A stretch of DNA of 64,000 nt from Areca catechu. Lineage: Eukaryota > Streptophyta > Magnoliopsida > Arecales > Arecaceae. The DNA lies in the NCBI GenBank assembly GCA_021397845.1, contig CM038043.1:130848013-130912012 (forward strand), in the 5' to 3' direction. Positions 26,163-37,031 of this stretch are shown piece after piece (positions within the stretch are counted from its first letter, which is position 1; every line of letters starts with the position of its first letter). A program made the position numbers and the translations under genes. Under the pieces are notes generated by a model that had not been told where the DNA came from, did no database searches, and was given only the letters and a program-made list of their open reading frames with translations.

Positions 26163-28493
26163 TGCACATCGCTATGCACTAATTTTAATATCTTAATTCT
26201 ACTATTCTTAGATAAAGTAGCAAGAGTAAGGGTTGAATCTACAGGAACTTTTGAGTTATTCAAAAAAATATACAATAAAATAGAAGAATTCAAAGAGAAT
26301 ATAATCAAGATATGATCGATCTTAACGAGAGTATGGCCCGTATCTGTAGATCATGGCCCATCCCTTTTAGGAATAGATCAGTCAAAGATTATAAGCAAAA
26401 AAAAATTATTTATTTCATAACATTAAACAAATACAACTCATAATAAACTAAAATGAATTTTTAAAAAAATAAACATTTCTTTTCCTTGAGATCAGGCTTT
26501 CCATGAAAACTCGGTGAAGATAGGAAGGTGGAGCAACATCACTAGGATAGATCAAGCAAGTGGAGACTGAGATGCGGTGAACATTGGGGAACCAAGATGC
26601 AGTGGAGACCAGGGATGAAAACTACGTTAGAAGGGTAGTCAGAAGAGTGGATGGGAAGGCAAAAGAGCGGAGAGATTATGGAGTGAAAGGGATCGAGAGT
26701 AATAGGTGGAGTGTAGAAAAGTGGAAGGATCGAAGAGGGAATGATGGAAGGAGCACGAAATAGATCTCCCCAGAATAAATGGAAGGGATCGAGGAAGAAT
26801 GATGGAAAAATATCCCGAAGGAGCGGAGAAGTGACATTTTTTTATAGACGAAGAGGAATGCATAGGGCCCGCATGGGAACTGCGTTGGTTTTCCATCGGT
26901 ATCTCCTCAACCATCTTTAGTTCCATAGAGTTATATACTGGATCGTTGCACTCACCTACCTGCATTCTATTTCCCATCTCAAAAATTAAACTCCACTTAT
27001 CGATCCTCCATGATCGATTTCTTTATTTTGACCTTAGTTTCTCATTCAGACATAGCCTCCCTAGCTCCCAACAAATGGCTTTAGATTGACAAAAGATAAA
27101 GGATATAGAAAGCGACGAGGTGGCACGAGTGAGGGTGAGAGGCATGAGATCTTGGGTATGGTCGGTGATGGCTAGCAGGTGCTAGTGAGTAGTGGCAGCA
27201 ACAACATTGAGCTGCAGGTAACCCAGTGGCTGGATCGTGAGATAGAGGAGATGGCTATGGTGATGTCTAGGTGGAAGAAGGAAGGCAATGAGAGGGGACA
27301 ACCGATGACTCTTGGTGGCAGGTGGCAACAATAGGGAAGAAGACTATGGAGGGCATCTTGACGGAGATGATGGGATGAAGGTGGTTTATGGCCATGGGGA
27401 GCTTCTAAGTGGGAGGAAGAAAGTGGTGGTGGTGATGCTGGCTTGCGGTAGTTGAGATGGGATGTGCAGCCAAACTGGTAAGGAGGAGGCCGTGGGTGGA
27501 GCAGGCGACGATGGGATGGTGGACGGGTCTCCGACCGGAGGTTCGATAGTGGTGAAATGGCACAAATCTGTGTCTTGGATCGAAGGAAGAAAAATCGAGG
27601 AGACCAACACTTGAATTTGGCTCGAACGATGGTGGACCAGCTTCTTTGACATTCCTTCTAGCCATGGCAGTGATGGATCAGGTGAAAGGGGAAGAAGATG
27701 GAAGATGGCAACCTACACCCAGGTTGGAGGATGGTGAAGCAGGCATGGCATGGTGGTGATGGCAGACACAAGTGATGGCTAGCATGGATCTTGAATGGTG
27801 GTCGGGGTTGATCGGTGATGCCTCTTGGATCAACAATAGGGGATGGAAACTGGCAGCAATCATGAGCCTAGCATGTGGCAGACATGGTGGAGAAGATGGC
27901 ACTATTGTTGGTTTTGAAGATGGAGCAGGGGATGGGATTCTTGAGCCGGTGAGGGGGAAGGGCTGGTGATGGATTGGGCAGAGATGATGGTCGGAGATGG
28001 GAGAGTGGCTGGGGAAGAACATGGGTCGATGGTGGTGCTCGGTGAGTCACATGAAGATTAGTGGGATTTTGGTTGAGAGAACCGATGATTGGCAGTTCCG
28101 GTAGCTTCTCCAGGTGGAGGAGGTGGCTCTGGTGATGATGAGATGGCAGTTCCGGTGATTTTGGCTCAAAATAGGCTTTGTGGTCCACGGTTCTGAGCTA
28201 TGGACTGCTGGCCATGGCTACTGGTGGTCTGCTGGCCATTCTGTAGATTAGGCAGCAGGTCCATGGTGGATCGATTGCCTCAAAATCTATGCAAATCCTT
28301 GTAATTTCTTTGAAATTTGATTCTAAGCTTGTTTTAAGTTTGATTTGACTGCCATTTGCATTATTGGACTTCTAAAATCGAGCTCTTCATATTGATGGAG
28401 TTCTTTCCTACAAAATACTATATAAAAATATCAATTTTAATTAAATAAAGTTAAATTAATTATTAACTTAATATGTATTTAATATAGTTATCA
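26163..28493 (-). repeat. 5' LTR of element G
   Basis: It is the direct repeat of 20108-22436, starting TGCACATCGC and ending GTTATCA on the plus strand. It has the same GATGG-rich middle as its partner; the open frames there (26639-26977, 27386-27665, 27678-28022, 27868-28188 on minus) have counterparts in the other LTR but with shifts between them, which argues against coding. Confidence 0.87.
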
Positions 28494-28842
28494 ATCACAT
28501 TCAATGAAATGTCCTACATTCCACCTGCATGCTATATCAGTGTCTCCACACTCTTTGGTTAAGAAGATAACCAATCCATATAGCATACAACAGCCTACAC
28601 TCAATACACCATCTTCCTATAACAATATATTATGTGGTCGCGAACAAGTTTTAAAAATCAAATGATAAATCCTTTCTTTATCACAAAAGACTATAGTTCT
28701 AAGGACTTCATTATACAAGAGCTCATTACAAGAAGATGCAATGTAATAAACTACTAATAAATAACTTTTATTTATAATAACTCATATATAAAATCAACTA
28801 CTTATAAGTTAGATGATTAGCATTAGGATACATTTTCTAAGA
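28494..28842 (-). repeat. 5' LTR of element F, second part
   Basis: It continues the F LTR beyond element G, matching 12130-12475 of the left LTR (AAATGTCCTACATTC, CAGTGTCTCCACAC, AAAGACTATA). The expected CAACA end is decayed to CTAAGA at 28842. Confidence 0.8.
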
Positions 28843-29168
28843 TCGTGATCCTAGGGAGATGATTCATACTTAGATTGAGATAGGATATAATCAAAACCAA
28901 TTAATCACAAGCCTTTGCATGAATGAATACCAAGATCTGTTAATAAGAAAAATGGATTTCTAATCCTTGAGATGTGGTTTAATTATCTTTTAAAATAGTT
29001 TATTTTACATGATGAGTTTCTAGAAATACATAATTAAACTATTTCAACCTTCTTTCTTTATCTTCTTTGTGAAATAATTATCCTTGATCCTTGAAGATAT
29101 GATCCCTACTCATCCTAGCTATGTAGTAGTTAGGTTTTTAATTTTGATTGCCCTATGATAAGTTATCA
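28843..29168 (+). repeat. Element H: 3' part of a gypsy-type LTR
   Basis: It resembles 8650-9015 (a GATATGG/GATTCATACTTAG motif, TTGATCCTTGAAGATATGATCC, CTACTCATCCTAGCTATG) and ends AATAAGTTATCA-like at 29168. A primer site follows within six bases, so this is a 5' LTR on the plus strand. Confidence 0.65.
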
Positions 29169-29173
29169 AAATT

Positions 29174-29193
29174 TGACACTACTGTCGAGGATC
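29174..29193 (+). other. Primer binding site of element H (tRNA-Asp type, decayed)
   Basis: TGACACTACTGTCGAGGATC compares with TGGCGCCGTTGCCGGGGATC; all five differences are transitions. The position just after an LTR end supports the call. Confidence 0.7.
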
Positions 29194-30238
29194 TAGGTAT
29201 GATTATTTTTCAAAAAAAAAATAAAAAATAAAAAATTTTGTTTTTACTTTTTTGCTACTTTCTTTAATTTTATTGCCTTCATTAATTGTTAGTACTTTAA
29301 TTTAATTTTCTTATTTTTTGGATTGCTTTTTATTCTTGTTAACATAAAGAGAAAAAGAAAAATATAAATACTTGCTTTTCCTTTTATTTACAAGTTGACA
29401 ACTAACCTAATTAAGTTTTCCTTTTAATTTAACTACCTTAAATAATCCTAAAAAAACCCCTTTCCATAATATTTAATTAATTTAAAGAAACAAATAAAAA
29501 ATCTAAAAACTTTATAACTTAGTTAGATATCCTATTTTATTTGCATTGCCACTTCATAAAATACTTTAAGGGCACTAACCTATTAAAAGGATAAGGTGGA
29601 GATTTTATCACCCATTCTTGGCCTAAAAACTATCATCTTGCATATTGCATTAACCTAGATTTTTAATCTAAAATGAATTAAACATTGGTCCTAGGATATT
29701 CAAGCTCATTAGGTCAAGACACCTAAAAGAGTTAGACCAGGTCCGGATTGGCTTATTGATTGGTATCTAGGAAAGGGGTTCAAGGATGATGTAGCTCTAA
29801 AAGAAGGTGGTTCTTTAATTAGTTCTATTGACAAATATAGCCAATTTATTTGGTATCTAAGGAAAGCAATGGGGGGATCCCCATCGACCTTATCCTTACC
29901 TGGCTAGTTAACTAGTTAGTTTCTGACTTGGAGGGCTCTAAAGTGGCCTTGAAAGTTAGGAGCTATTTAGATATAGGTTAACCCTAGAATAGAGAGTCCA
30001 TTGTGTGCTAACTTATTTGTAATTAACTTTAAATCTTAAATAATCATTCTTTATTATCTCTATATTTAGGATCTCTAGGTTTCTCATCTTTAAAATTCTC
30101 TTCTTATCTATCGCTCCTTTCTTTTCTTTTCTTCTCTATAATAAATAAAAATAATCAAAAAAACTCTTGCTAAAACAAAATGATAATTGGTCAAATACAA
30201 TCTAAGCACTACAAGATCATAAGGTTACTAAGAAAGAA
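29194..30238 (+). other. Leader of element H
   Basis: This is the untranslated region between the primer site and gag. The part at 29760-30030 is homologous, in opposite orientation, to 25180-25560 in element G. No coding frame is visible. Confidence 0.55.
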
Positions 30239-30285
30239 ATGGAATCTAATGATCGACCTAAAAAACTAAGGAACTATTGGTACTC
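30239..30285 (+). pseudogene. gag: Element H gag, N-terminal codons before element B
   Basis: An ATG at 30239 opens MESNDRPKKLRNYWYS, which resembles the RTLR-[DE] start of plant gypsy gag proteins. Element B interrupts it at 30286 and related sequence resumes at 51655. Confidence 0.5.
30281..30285. repeat. Left target duplication of element B (TACTC)
   Basis: TACTC directly precedes the outer LTR end at 30286 and is repeated at 51655-51659 directly after the other LTR. The five-base perfect match defines both edges of element B. Confidence 0.92.
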
Positions 30286-31691
30286 TGTTTCCCAGCCAAG
30301 CAACCCAAGAGGTGGGTGCATTGGATTTTTAAAACTTGTTACAAGTATGTGCTAATTCAAAAACAATGAAAGTGCTAGTGTGATTTCAAGTGTATGTGTG
30401 CTTGATAATAAAATGCAGCAAAAATAATGAATTAAATGCAAGAAGAGTAAAAGCAATCATAAACACACAATATTTTATAGTGGTTCGGTGCACTCCAAAG
30501 CACCTATGTCCACTCTCCAAGGTCCACTTGGATATTTCACTATAATCTTTCCTTGATTTTAGTTGATTAGTTTTCTTGGGCTCACTAATCAAAATCTCTT
30601 GGTTTACATAAGGCTAACCAAAAACCTAGTTGGTTTTCACAAGGCTCACCAACAACCTAGTTGGTTTTCACAAGGCTCATCAATAATCCAAGCACTAGTT
30701 TCAATCCACTTGAAACTAGGAACACCAATAAGTACAAGTACAAATAAAGATACAAAAAACTTTCTCAAAATAAAAGTAAATATCTTTTTGAAGCTCTTTG
30801 ATTGTTGAGAAGCTTGTCTCCAAGTTGTTGAAGCCTTAATTGATGCTTGAGAATTGGACTTGAATGCTTCTTGAATGCTCTTGAATGCTTGAAGGCTCAA
30901 CGTCACTCAAAACTATTGAATGCTCAATAGTTCTTCAATAAATTATCATTAGTTTTCAATAGATGATTCCTTCTTGTATTTGGTCCACTTTAAATATATT
31001 TCTAAGCCTTAAATGACCATTTATAACCATTGGAGAGGAGAAATTAGCTATTAGAAATAAAGAGGACTGATTCTGTGCTTAAAAAAACTAGCCATTACTA
31101 TTCATCTAGACCTGCAGGTGTCGACACTTCAGGTTATGAGTCGACACATGAGTCAACACTAGGTCAAAAATATATCTGAAGCTCTCTAGAATGCACTGGT
31201 GCATCGACACTTTTTCTGGTGAGTCGACACTTTATCTACATGAGTCAACACTTGAGCAAAATCTTGAAATCAACAAGTTCTATATTATTTTTGGTCTTAG
31301 GCCTTGAGTCGACACTTGATCTTCATGAGTCAACACTTCATGTATGCCAGCTGAAACTTCTTCTGCATATCAGCTCAAGCTTCTGTTAGTCAACATCTTG
31401 AGTCGACACTTCACTTTTATGAGTAGTCGATACTTGGCTGAAACATTATTGAAACTTGTCCAACTTCAAAATTTGAGTCCTTCAACATGATTCTTATGTG
31501 CCCAAGTCCATATATCTTAAAATTCTATTAATTTAGATGACTTCTTCAACTATTGACAAGCAAATTGATCTTTCAACAAACTTTAACTTTAACTAGTATC
31601 TTGTTCTGATAAACATACTTTTAACACACAATTAGTACTCAAATATACTTAAATATTTTATAATTTATCAAAATCAAGATAGGAGTCAACA
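30286..31691 (-). repeat. 3' LTR of element B (1406 bp)
   Basis: It is the direct repeat of 50187-51654, with the ends TGTTT/CAACA on the plus strand. GTCGAC-type motifs occupy 31117-31430, and the sense TATA-like AATATATTTAAA lies at 31000-30989. The pair differ by scattered transitions and small indels, including an extra GGTTTTCACAAGG unit in the right copy near 50540-50620. Confidence 0.92.
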
Positions 31692-31705
31692 ATCTTTTCC
31701 TTTTA
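31692..31705 (-). other. Polypurine tract of element B
   Basis: The sense strand reads AAAAGGAAAAGAT directly before the LTR start TGTTGACTCC. The same place in E reads AAAAAGGGGGAGAT. Confidence 0.82.
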
Positions 31706-31783
31706 ATGATGACAAAATTTTTAAGTATATACACATAGCAAGCTCAAAAGATTTGCAATAAATATAGAGTAATTGACTATAAG

Positions 31784-32099
31784 TATCAGAGCTATTGATA
31801 ATAATACCAAATCTAAGTTGTAATGTTTATCTGGAGCAAAAAGCTCATTTACAATGTATCAGAGCTATATGTATATATAAGAAAGAATTTAATTCATATA
31901 ATTTCAATATATCAGAGCTATAATTGAAATGACTCATAGCTGTATCTTATATAAGATATTCAAAAGGTGTTTCAGAGCTTAAAATATATTTGAAGGATAA
32001 ACATTTGAGCAGAAATAGGTTGAACATGAAATGTATCAAAGCAAGATCTTTAGGAGTATCAGAGTATAAAAATAAAAATAAGGATAAAAGAATCAAAGC
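31784..32099 (-). repeat. tRNA-Met-end-like repeats in the 3' region of element B
   Basis: The plus strand shows TATCAGAGCT exactly at 31784, 31857 and 31910, and near copies at 31970, 32034, 32057 and 32091. On the sense strand of B this is AGCTCTGATA, the body of the initiator tRNA-Met 3' end (GCTCTGATACCA). The copies are therefore complementary to the element's own primer site. They are unevenly spaced (about 25-75 bases), so this is not a simple tandem array. Confidence 0.7.
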
Positions 32100-32622
32100 A
32101 TAAGAAACTAAAACTCCCCCTTATATATGATCTGAAAAAAAAATTTCAAAAATTTAAAAATTTAACCATGCTTTCCTTTTAATTGTTACCATTTATTCTC
32201 CCCCTTTGTTTAGCAATTAGATATCACAAAACATTAAACATTGTGCCATTTGCTTTTTCTTATTAATATTACCATGTTATTTCTTATGTATTTTTCCATT
32301 AACATTTTTCAAAAAATTTCTTCTCCCCCTTTTCTTATTAACATTACCATTATTTTGCTTCTCCCCAAATTATTTCTTATCCCCCATTATATTTCTTCTC
32401 CTTCTTTTTGTCATCAAAAAAGAAGGTGAAAAAGAAGTAAAAGGAAAGAGAAAAAAAGAGCAGTAAGGAACAAGAATATGACACAATTCCAGACATTGAT
32501 TCATAAGATTCAGTTTTATACAATTTCAAACATTTGATACATGATACAAAGATTGATATAAATAATATATAACTAATACACTGATACACTAAGACACTAA
32601 TGTACAGATACACTGATCAACC
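32100..32622 (-). other. 3' untranslated region of element B
   Basis: It is AT-rich, with several CTCCCCCTTT-type pyrimidine tracts (32115, 32202, 32322, 32360, 32398) that on the sense strand are AAAGGGGGAG-type purine runs resembling secondary polypurine tracts. No gene is seen; the open frames here are short and Leu/Phe/Tyr-rich. Confidence 0.5.
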
Positions 32623-34460
32623 CTATGGTGTGTTGTCCTCATCAAAGGAAGATCCAATTTCTAAGATGATTAGTCCTGTAATCCTAGAGGGATGCGATTA
32701 TGGCCACATCGATCGAAGATCGGCAAGTCTGGTCCAAACAGCTCTGGGAATGTCACCACATCCTTGGCTTCGGCTCTGGCTCGTGCTCTCCCTCTAGCTC
32801 TTGTCGAAGAAGAAGTAGGGTCAGAGTGGAGTCAAGAGATGGGACAAGGTCAGGATCAGTATCAGGAAAAGATGGAGTACTATCAAAATAGGGACCAGGG
32901 GACAGAATATGAAAACCAGGAGTATAAAATCCTAATCCTCTGGTCAAAGAAAAAGTATGTAAGGTAGAGGAAGGAATCACTGGTGTAGGAAGGTCAGCTA
33001 GAGTATCTGGTGGATCAGAGTAAAGTATAGCGATAGAGATATCAAGATCATGATCAGAAAGATCTGGTAAAATGGGGGTGCTAAGGAGAATCGGAGTCTG
33101 ATGAACTGGACTCGATGGGGTAGGAGTAGCCTCTAAGGTCCTTTCAGCATCCTGGTCATTTGCAACATCTGGCTTAGGGTCTGCCATGAAGTCAGCAACA
33201 TCAAAATTTGTAGAAGAGTCTCCCTGTCTGTTGCCTATCTCGGTGTCTGCAGGTGGAGCTAGTGGTGCTGGAGGAGGGGAAGGTGGCCTGATAGATGATA
33301 ATCTATGTAGGGCAGCTAGAACAGTAGAAAAGCTCTCCCTCATCTCATGAAAACCTGCTCTCATCTCCACGTGCATCAGATGCACTCGCTGTCTAATGAT
33401 CAACATGTCCATCTCCAGTCAAGTGATCTGATCCCCAGTACTATCTATAAGAGGTGGCACCTCTACATGTGCTAAAATGGAAGGCTCAGGCTGTCTCAGG
33501 TATATCCCTATGTAGCTCAGATGGCCTGGCCTCATCTCAACATGTTTTCTCCTCAGCTGCATCCTCCTCATCGTCTGGGTCAGTGTCAAATGTCTGTCCT
33601 GATATCTTGTGCCTCCACTAACCTCTGTGTCTGTGATAGCCCATCATGTGTAGTGATCTCTCGTCGAAAATATATTTGTATGAAGCAGCTATATGTAAGG
33701 CTCTCTATCTGGGTCTACTCCATAAGCTCTAAAAAATATAGTGAGACCCATCCCATACGGCAGACACAGTTTCCTACTGGTAGCTACCTCCGTCATCTGA
33801 TGGATCATGAGCACTAGTAGGCAGACATGAGTCCTTCATATCAGGGATACCATCATAAGCAACTCCCTCTCAGTGATAAAGTCAAAATGCCCAGTCTTCG
33901 GTAGAAGAATCCAAGCAACTATATGGTACATAAGCCTCATCTCTAGAAAAAGTCATAAAGCCACAATGGTGGCTCCCTCTCCAATGTTGTCTCTCTTAAA
34001 TATGCATCTGTATCCATTGATCTTATCAACCAGGGAGTCTGCTACAGTACCTCTCATTGGAATCTCCCATGCTCTGCTCAGTATCTCAACCGAAAGTGGA
34101 ATGGTAACCCCTCTAACCTCTACCATCCAACCATCAGCTCCTCTGGCCAGGGTACCATAAAACTCTCTCATCAAAGTTGGATTGTATCTCTCCCCGAGTG
34201 AACAAAACTGCACCAGACCCCTCTCTTAGCCAATCACCAATCCAAAAATGCTGCTGGTCTACAAACTCAAAATCAACCCTCCATCCTCTGACAATGGCCT
34301 TGGAGGCCATCCGGTCTGCTCCAGGGATAGGAGGTCAGACTAGAATCTCCTACTAAGATGCTCTCTCTATGGGCTGATCCTTATGCCTGGCTTTCGTGCA
34401 CTACTCCGCATCCTAAGTGGAAGGTCGAGGCCTCCTAACTAACTATTTCCTAGGTCCCAT
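32623..34460 (-). pseudogene. Element B ORF3, broken
   Basis: The ATG at 34460 opens MGPRK and is followed at once by a stop. The best block (34213-33953) contains YNPTLMREFYGTLA and EILSRAWEIPMRGT, matching YPDLIRKFYASMA and EVISRVWRIPLHGT in ORF3 of E. The C-terminal block (33412-32753) has a heptad-like QRVHLMHVEMRAGFHEM segment, then a Pro-rich and Asp-rich tail ending near FDED. The middle region resembles the plant 'putative plant transposon protein' family. No signal peptide or membrane segment is seen. Function unknown; several frameshifts and stops disable it. Confidence 0.72.
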
Positions 34461-34675
34461 TCCAACAAAAAGGGAATACAAGCAATGGAAGGTGAAATGG
34501 GTAAAAGATCCACGGTAAAACTATGAAGAATGGTGAAAACGAGGGAAAGAATAGGCTCAAACTAAAAACCAGAAGGTTAGATAAGTGAATGGAATCAAAC
34601 GGAGGTTAGGGAATAGTAGGGGGAAGAGTCGGCTCAAGAAAGTTAGGAGGAAATGGAAAGAAATTGATCCGATTT

Positions 34676-34765
34676 TCTTATTTGCTCATGATTTCCTGCC
34701 GGTCAAGTATCGACTCACGAGCTTAATCCAAGTGTCGACACTTCGAGATGTCAACACTTCGAGAA
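34676..34765 (-). promoter_or_regulatory. GTCGACACTT motifs between pol and ORF3 of element B
   Basis: ATCGACTC, GTCGACACTT and GTCAACACTT occur at 34705-34765, and AGTCGGCTC lies apart at 34627. On the sense strand the cluster is followed by CAAATAAGAAAA (34687-34676), a weak AT-rich box. The spelling matches the LTR array of the same element. Confidence 0.4.
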
Positions 34766-34924
34766 AAAATCAAGAAAATAGGAAAAAAATCATAGAATCA
34801 AGGTAATGATTTTAATAGCCAATAAATAATTGAATATGATTTTCAAAGTCATTAGATCAAAAAAATTATAAAGAAAATTTGAAAGGTCATGAAGAGTGAT
34901 TGAAATCTAATCAAAGGATTAATG

Positions 34925-37031
34925 ACCTCTAATTCTTTTAATCATACTACACCTATCTTCATTGAGTGGCTTGGTTAGTATATCAGCTAATTGCATATCA
35001 GTACAAATAAGTTCAAGCATAACATCATTGTTTTGAATATGATCTTTAATAAAATGATGTCTATTTTATATGCTTAATTCTTGAATGTTGAATGAAATTT
35101 GTTAATTAATTGCACTTATATATCATTCGTATAGGTGTCTTAGTTAGTTGATGCCAAAGTCCTCGAGTTGTTGTTTAATCCATAAATATGAGTACAACAA
35201 TTTCCAGCCATAAATATTCAGCTTCAGTTATAATAGTGCAACTGAATGATGCCTCTATAAAATTTTTGATCACTTTATTACCAGATTCATCCTGTCAGTT
35301 TACATGAAGGGCTCATAGGTGTACCAATAGGTTTCGTCTTCTCCATCTCAAACTTTTTTAGAATCTCCTTTGTGTATTAGCTTGGTTGATGAAGATCCCT
35401 TGACTTGTTGTTTGATCTGGAGTCCGAGGAAGTAGCTCAATTCTCCCATCACGCTTATCTCGAACTCTTCCTTCATAAGCTTAGTAAATTCTTGACAAAG
35501 AGATTCATTAGTGCACCAAGATAATATCATCGACATAGATTTGTACTACTAAGATATCATTAGCCTTTTTCTTTAAAAATAAGGTTGAATCTACATGGTC
35601 GCTAGTAAATCCATTATCAATTAGAAATTTACTTAGTCTTTCATATCATGCTCAGGAAGCCTATTTTAAACCATAAAGTACTTTGTGTAATTTGAAAACA
35701 TAGTCAGGATGACATGATTTTCAAACTAGGTGATTGTTCTATAAAAGCTTCTTCAGCAATATAACCATTCAAAAATATACTTTTAACATCCATTTAAAAT
35801 AATTCGAAATCCATAAAACATGCAAAAGCAAGAAGTAATCTAATAGCTTCAAGTCTAGCTACTAGAGTAAAGGTTTCATCAAAATCATTCCTTCTTCTTG
35901 ATTATAACCTTAGCTACCAGTCTAGTCTTGTTTCTAGTTACTATACCATTTTATCTAATTTATCCTAATACCTATTTAGTACCAATTATGGAAGTATTAG
36001 ATGGTCTTTCTATTAATGTCCAAGCTTTATTTCTTTCAAATTGATTTAATTTCTCTTGCATAGCAATCATCCAATTTGGATCTTTTTCAACTTCTTCAAT
36101 ACATTTAGTTCTATTTATGAAACAAAGCAATATAATCACATTCATTTATAAGAGAGATCTAGTTCTTATCCCTTTTAATAGATCACCTAGGATTAATTCC
36201 TTAGGATGTCTATGAGCATACCTTCATTCTTTGGATAGACCTTTGTCCTTTGATGAAAATTTGTGACCTTTTTCTTCATTCCCTTTTTTTGAACTTCTTC
36301 AACTTTCTTTGGAAGGAGAATTATCCAAAGTCAACTTCTTAAGGTTTTCTTTCTTTCCAAGCTCATATGGTGTTTTCTTTAAATTAGTCAGATCAAAACA
36401 TGGTTTAAAATATAGCAAGCAATATTGACAGCTTCAATCCAAAAATATCTAGAAGATCATTTTTGCAAAGCATTGTGCGTGTTGTTTCCTCTAAAGTCCT
36501 ATTTTTTCTTTCTACCATCCCATTTTGTTGAGGTGTCCTAGGTGTAGAAAAGTTGTGTTCAATTCCTTTTTCATTGCAAAAATTTTTAAAATATTGGTTT
36601 TCAAATTCAGTACCATGATCACTTCAAATACAAACTATAGAAGTACCTCTTCATTTGAAACCTTCTATAAAATTTGTGAAAGTCGAGAAAGATTCATTTT
36701 TATGTGCTAAAAACAAAATCCAAGTAAATCGAGAGAAATCATCAACTATCACTAATCCATATCTCATAACTCCTAGGCTAGTAGTCTTAGTTGGTCCAAA
36801 GAGATCTATATGGAGTAGTTCAAGTGGCCTAGAGTTGAAATGATTCCTTTAGTTTTAAAAGAGATTCTTGTTTATTTTTCAAATTGACAAGCATCATAAA
36901 TATTATCTTTTTTAAATCTAAGTTTTGGTAAATCTTTAACTAAATTCTTTTTACACAACTTGCCATAACCAATTAGTCTCATAATTATGACATTTATTGT
37001 AACTAGGCATTCACCATCTTGTATAGGTAAA
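34925..37031 (-). pseudogene. pol: Element B pol, C-terminal part (downstream of nested C)
   Basis: In sense order it resumes at 37031 with pre-integrase sequence (GECLVTI, then KNLVKDLPKLRFKKD), integrase (about 36870-36360), reverse transcriptase (about 36080-35340) and RNase H to about 34925. The RT active-site region (near 35550) is frame-shifted relative to YVDD. A deletion of about 300 bases joins the YRGII-type segment to the SVALS-type segment of RNase H near 35255, and another lies near 36340 in the integrase C-terminus. The N-terminal part is at 48034-48421. Confidence 0.82.
37027..37031. repeat. Left target duplication of element C (GTAAA)
   Basis: GTAAA lies directly before TGTTGC at 37032 and is repeated at 48034-48038 directly after CAACA at 48033. 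Removing C and one copy rejoins the pol of B. Confidence 0.93.

Larger units (their letters stand above)
25975..26230. repeat. Palindrome: two opposed LTR ends around tRNA-Asp sequence
   Basis: The left arm (about 25975-26083) reads as an LTR end on the plus strand, and the right arm (26154-26230) is the minus-strand end of the G LTR. The arms match by eye over about 100 bases (for example AAGAATAGTAGAATTAAG and GCATAGCGATGTGCA). Between them lie a reverse-complement copy and then a sense copy of tRNA-Asp sequence. The arms differ by scattered transitions, so the structure is not recent. Confidence 0.75.
20108..28493 (-). mobile_element. Element G: gypsy-type LTR element without recognisable pol, inserted in F
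   Basis: Direct repeats of 2329 and 2331 bp (20108-22436, 26163-28493) bound an interior of only 3.7 kb. On the minus strand the LTR opens TGATAACTATA, preceded by a G-rich polypurine tract, and ends GATGTGCA, followed by a tRNA-Asp-type primer site; both are typical of Athila/Tat-like gypsy elements. No protease, reverse transcriptase or integrase is visible in the interior, so it is non-autonomous, either a LARD-like form or a deletion derivative. The flanking bases do not give a clear target duplication (AATGG and ATCAC). Confidence 0.85.
10404..28842 (-). mobile_element. Element F: old Tork/Angela-like Ty1-copia element, split by element G
   Basis: Two direct repeats about 2.07 kb long (10404-12475, and 18322-20107 continued at 28494-28842) flank a copia gag-pol on the minus strand. 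The integrase segment with LWHCRLGYINNNKI and PFTGKDEWASEIL is of the Tork/Angela kind rather than the SIRE kind. The LTRs have clearly diverged and the coding frames are full of stops, so this is the oldest well-defined copia copy here. G sits inside its 5' LTR. I could not find a clean target duplication at 10404 and 28842. Confidence 0.85.

Noticed and set aside
20103..28498. A five-base target duplication for element G.
   Set aside because: AATGG and ATCAC do not match. A TCAAT(G) word lies near both edges, but not at the junctions, so I do not count it.
10399..28847. A five-base target duplication for element F.
   Set aside because: The bases beside 10404 (TGAAT) and 28842 (TCGTG) do not match; the LTR ends are too decayed to fix the edges.
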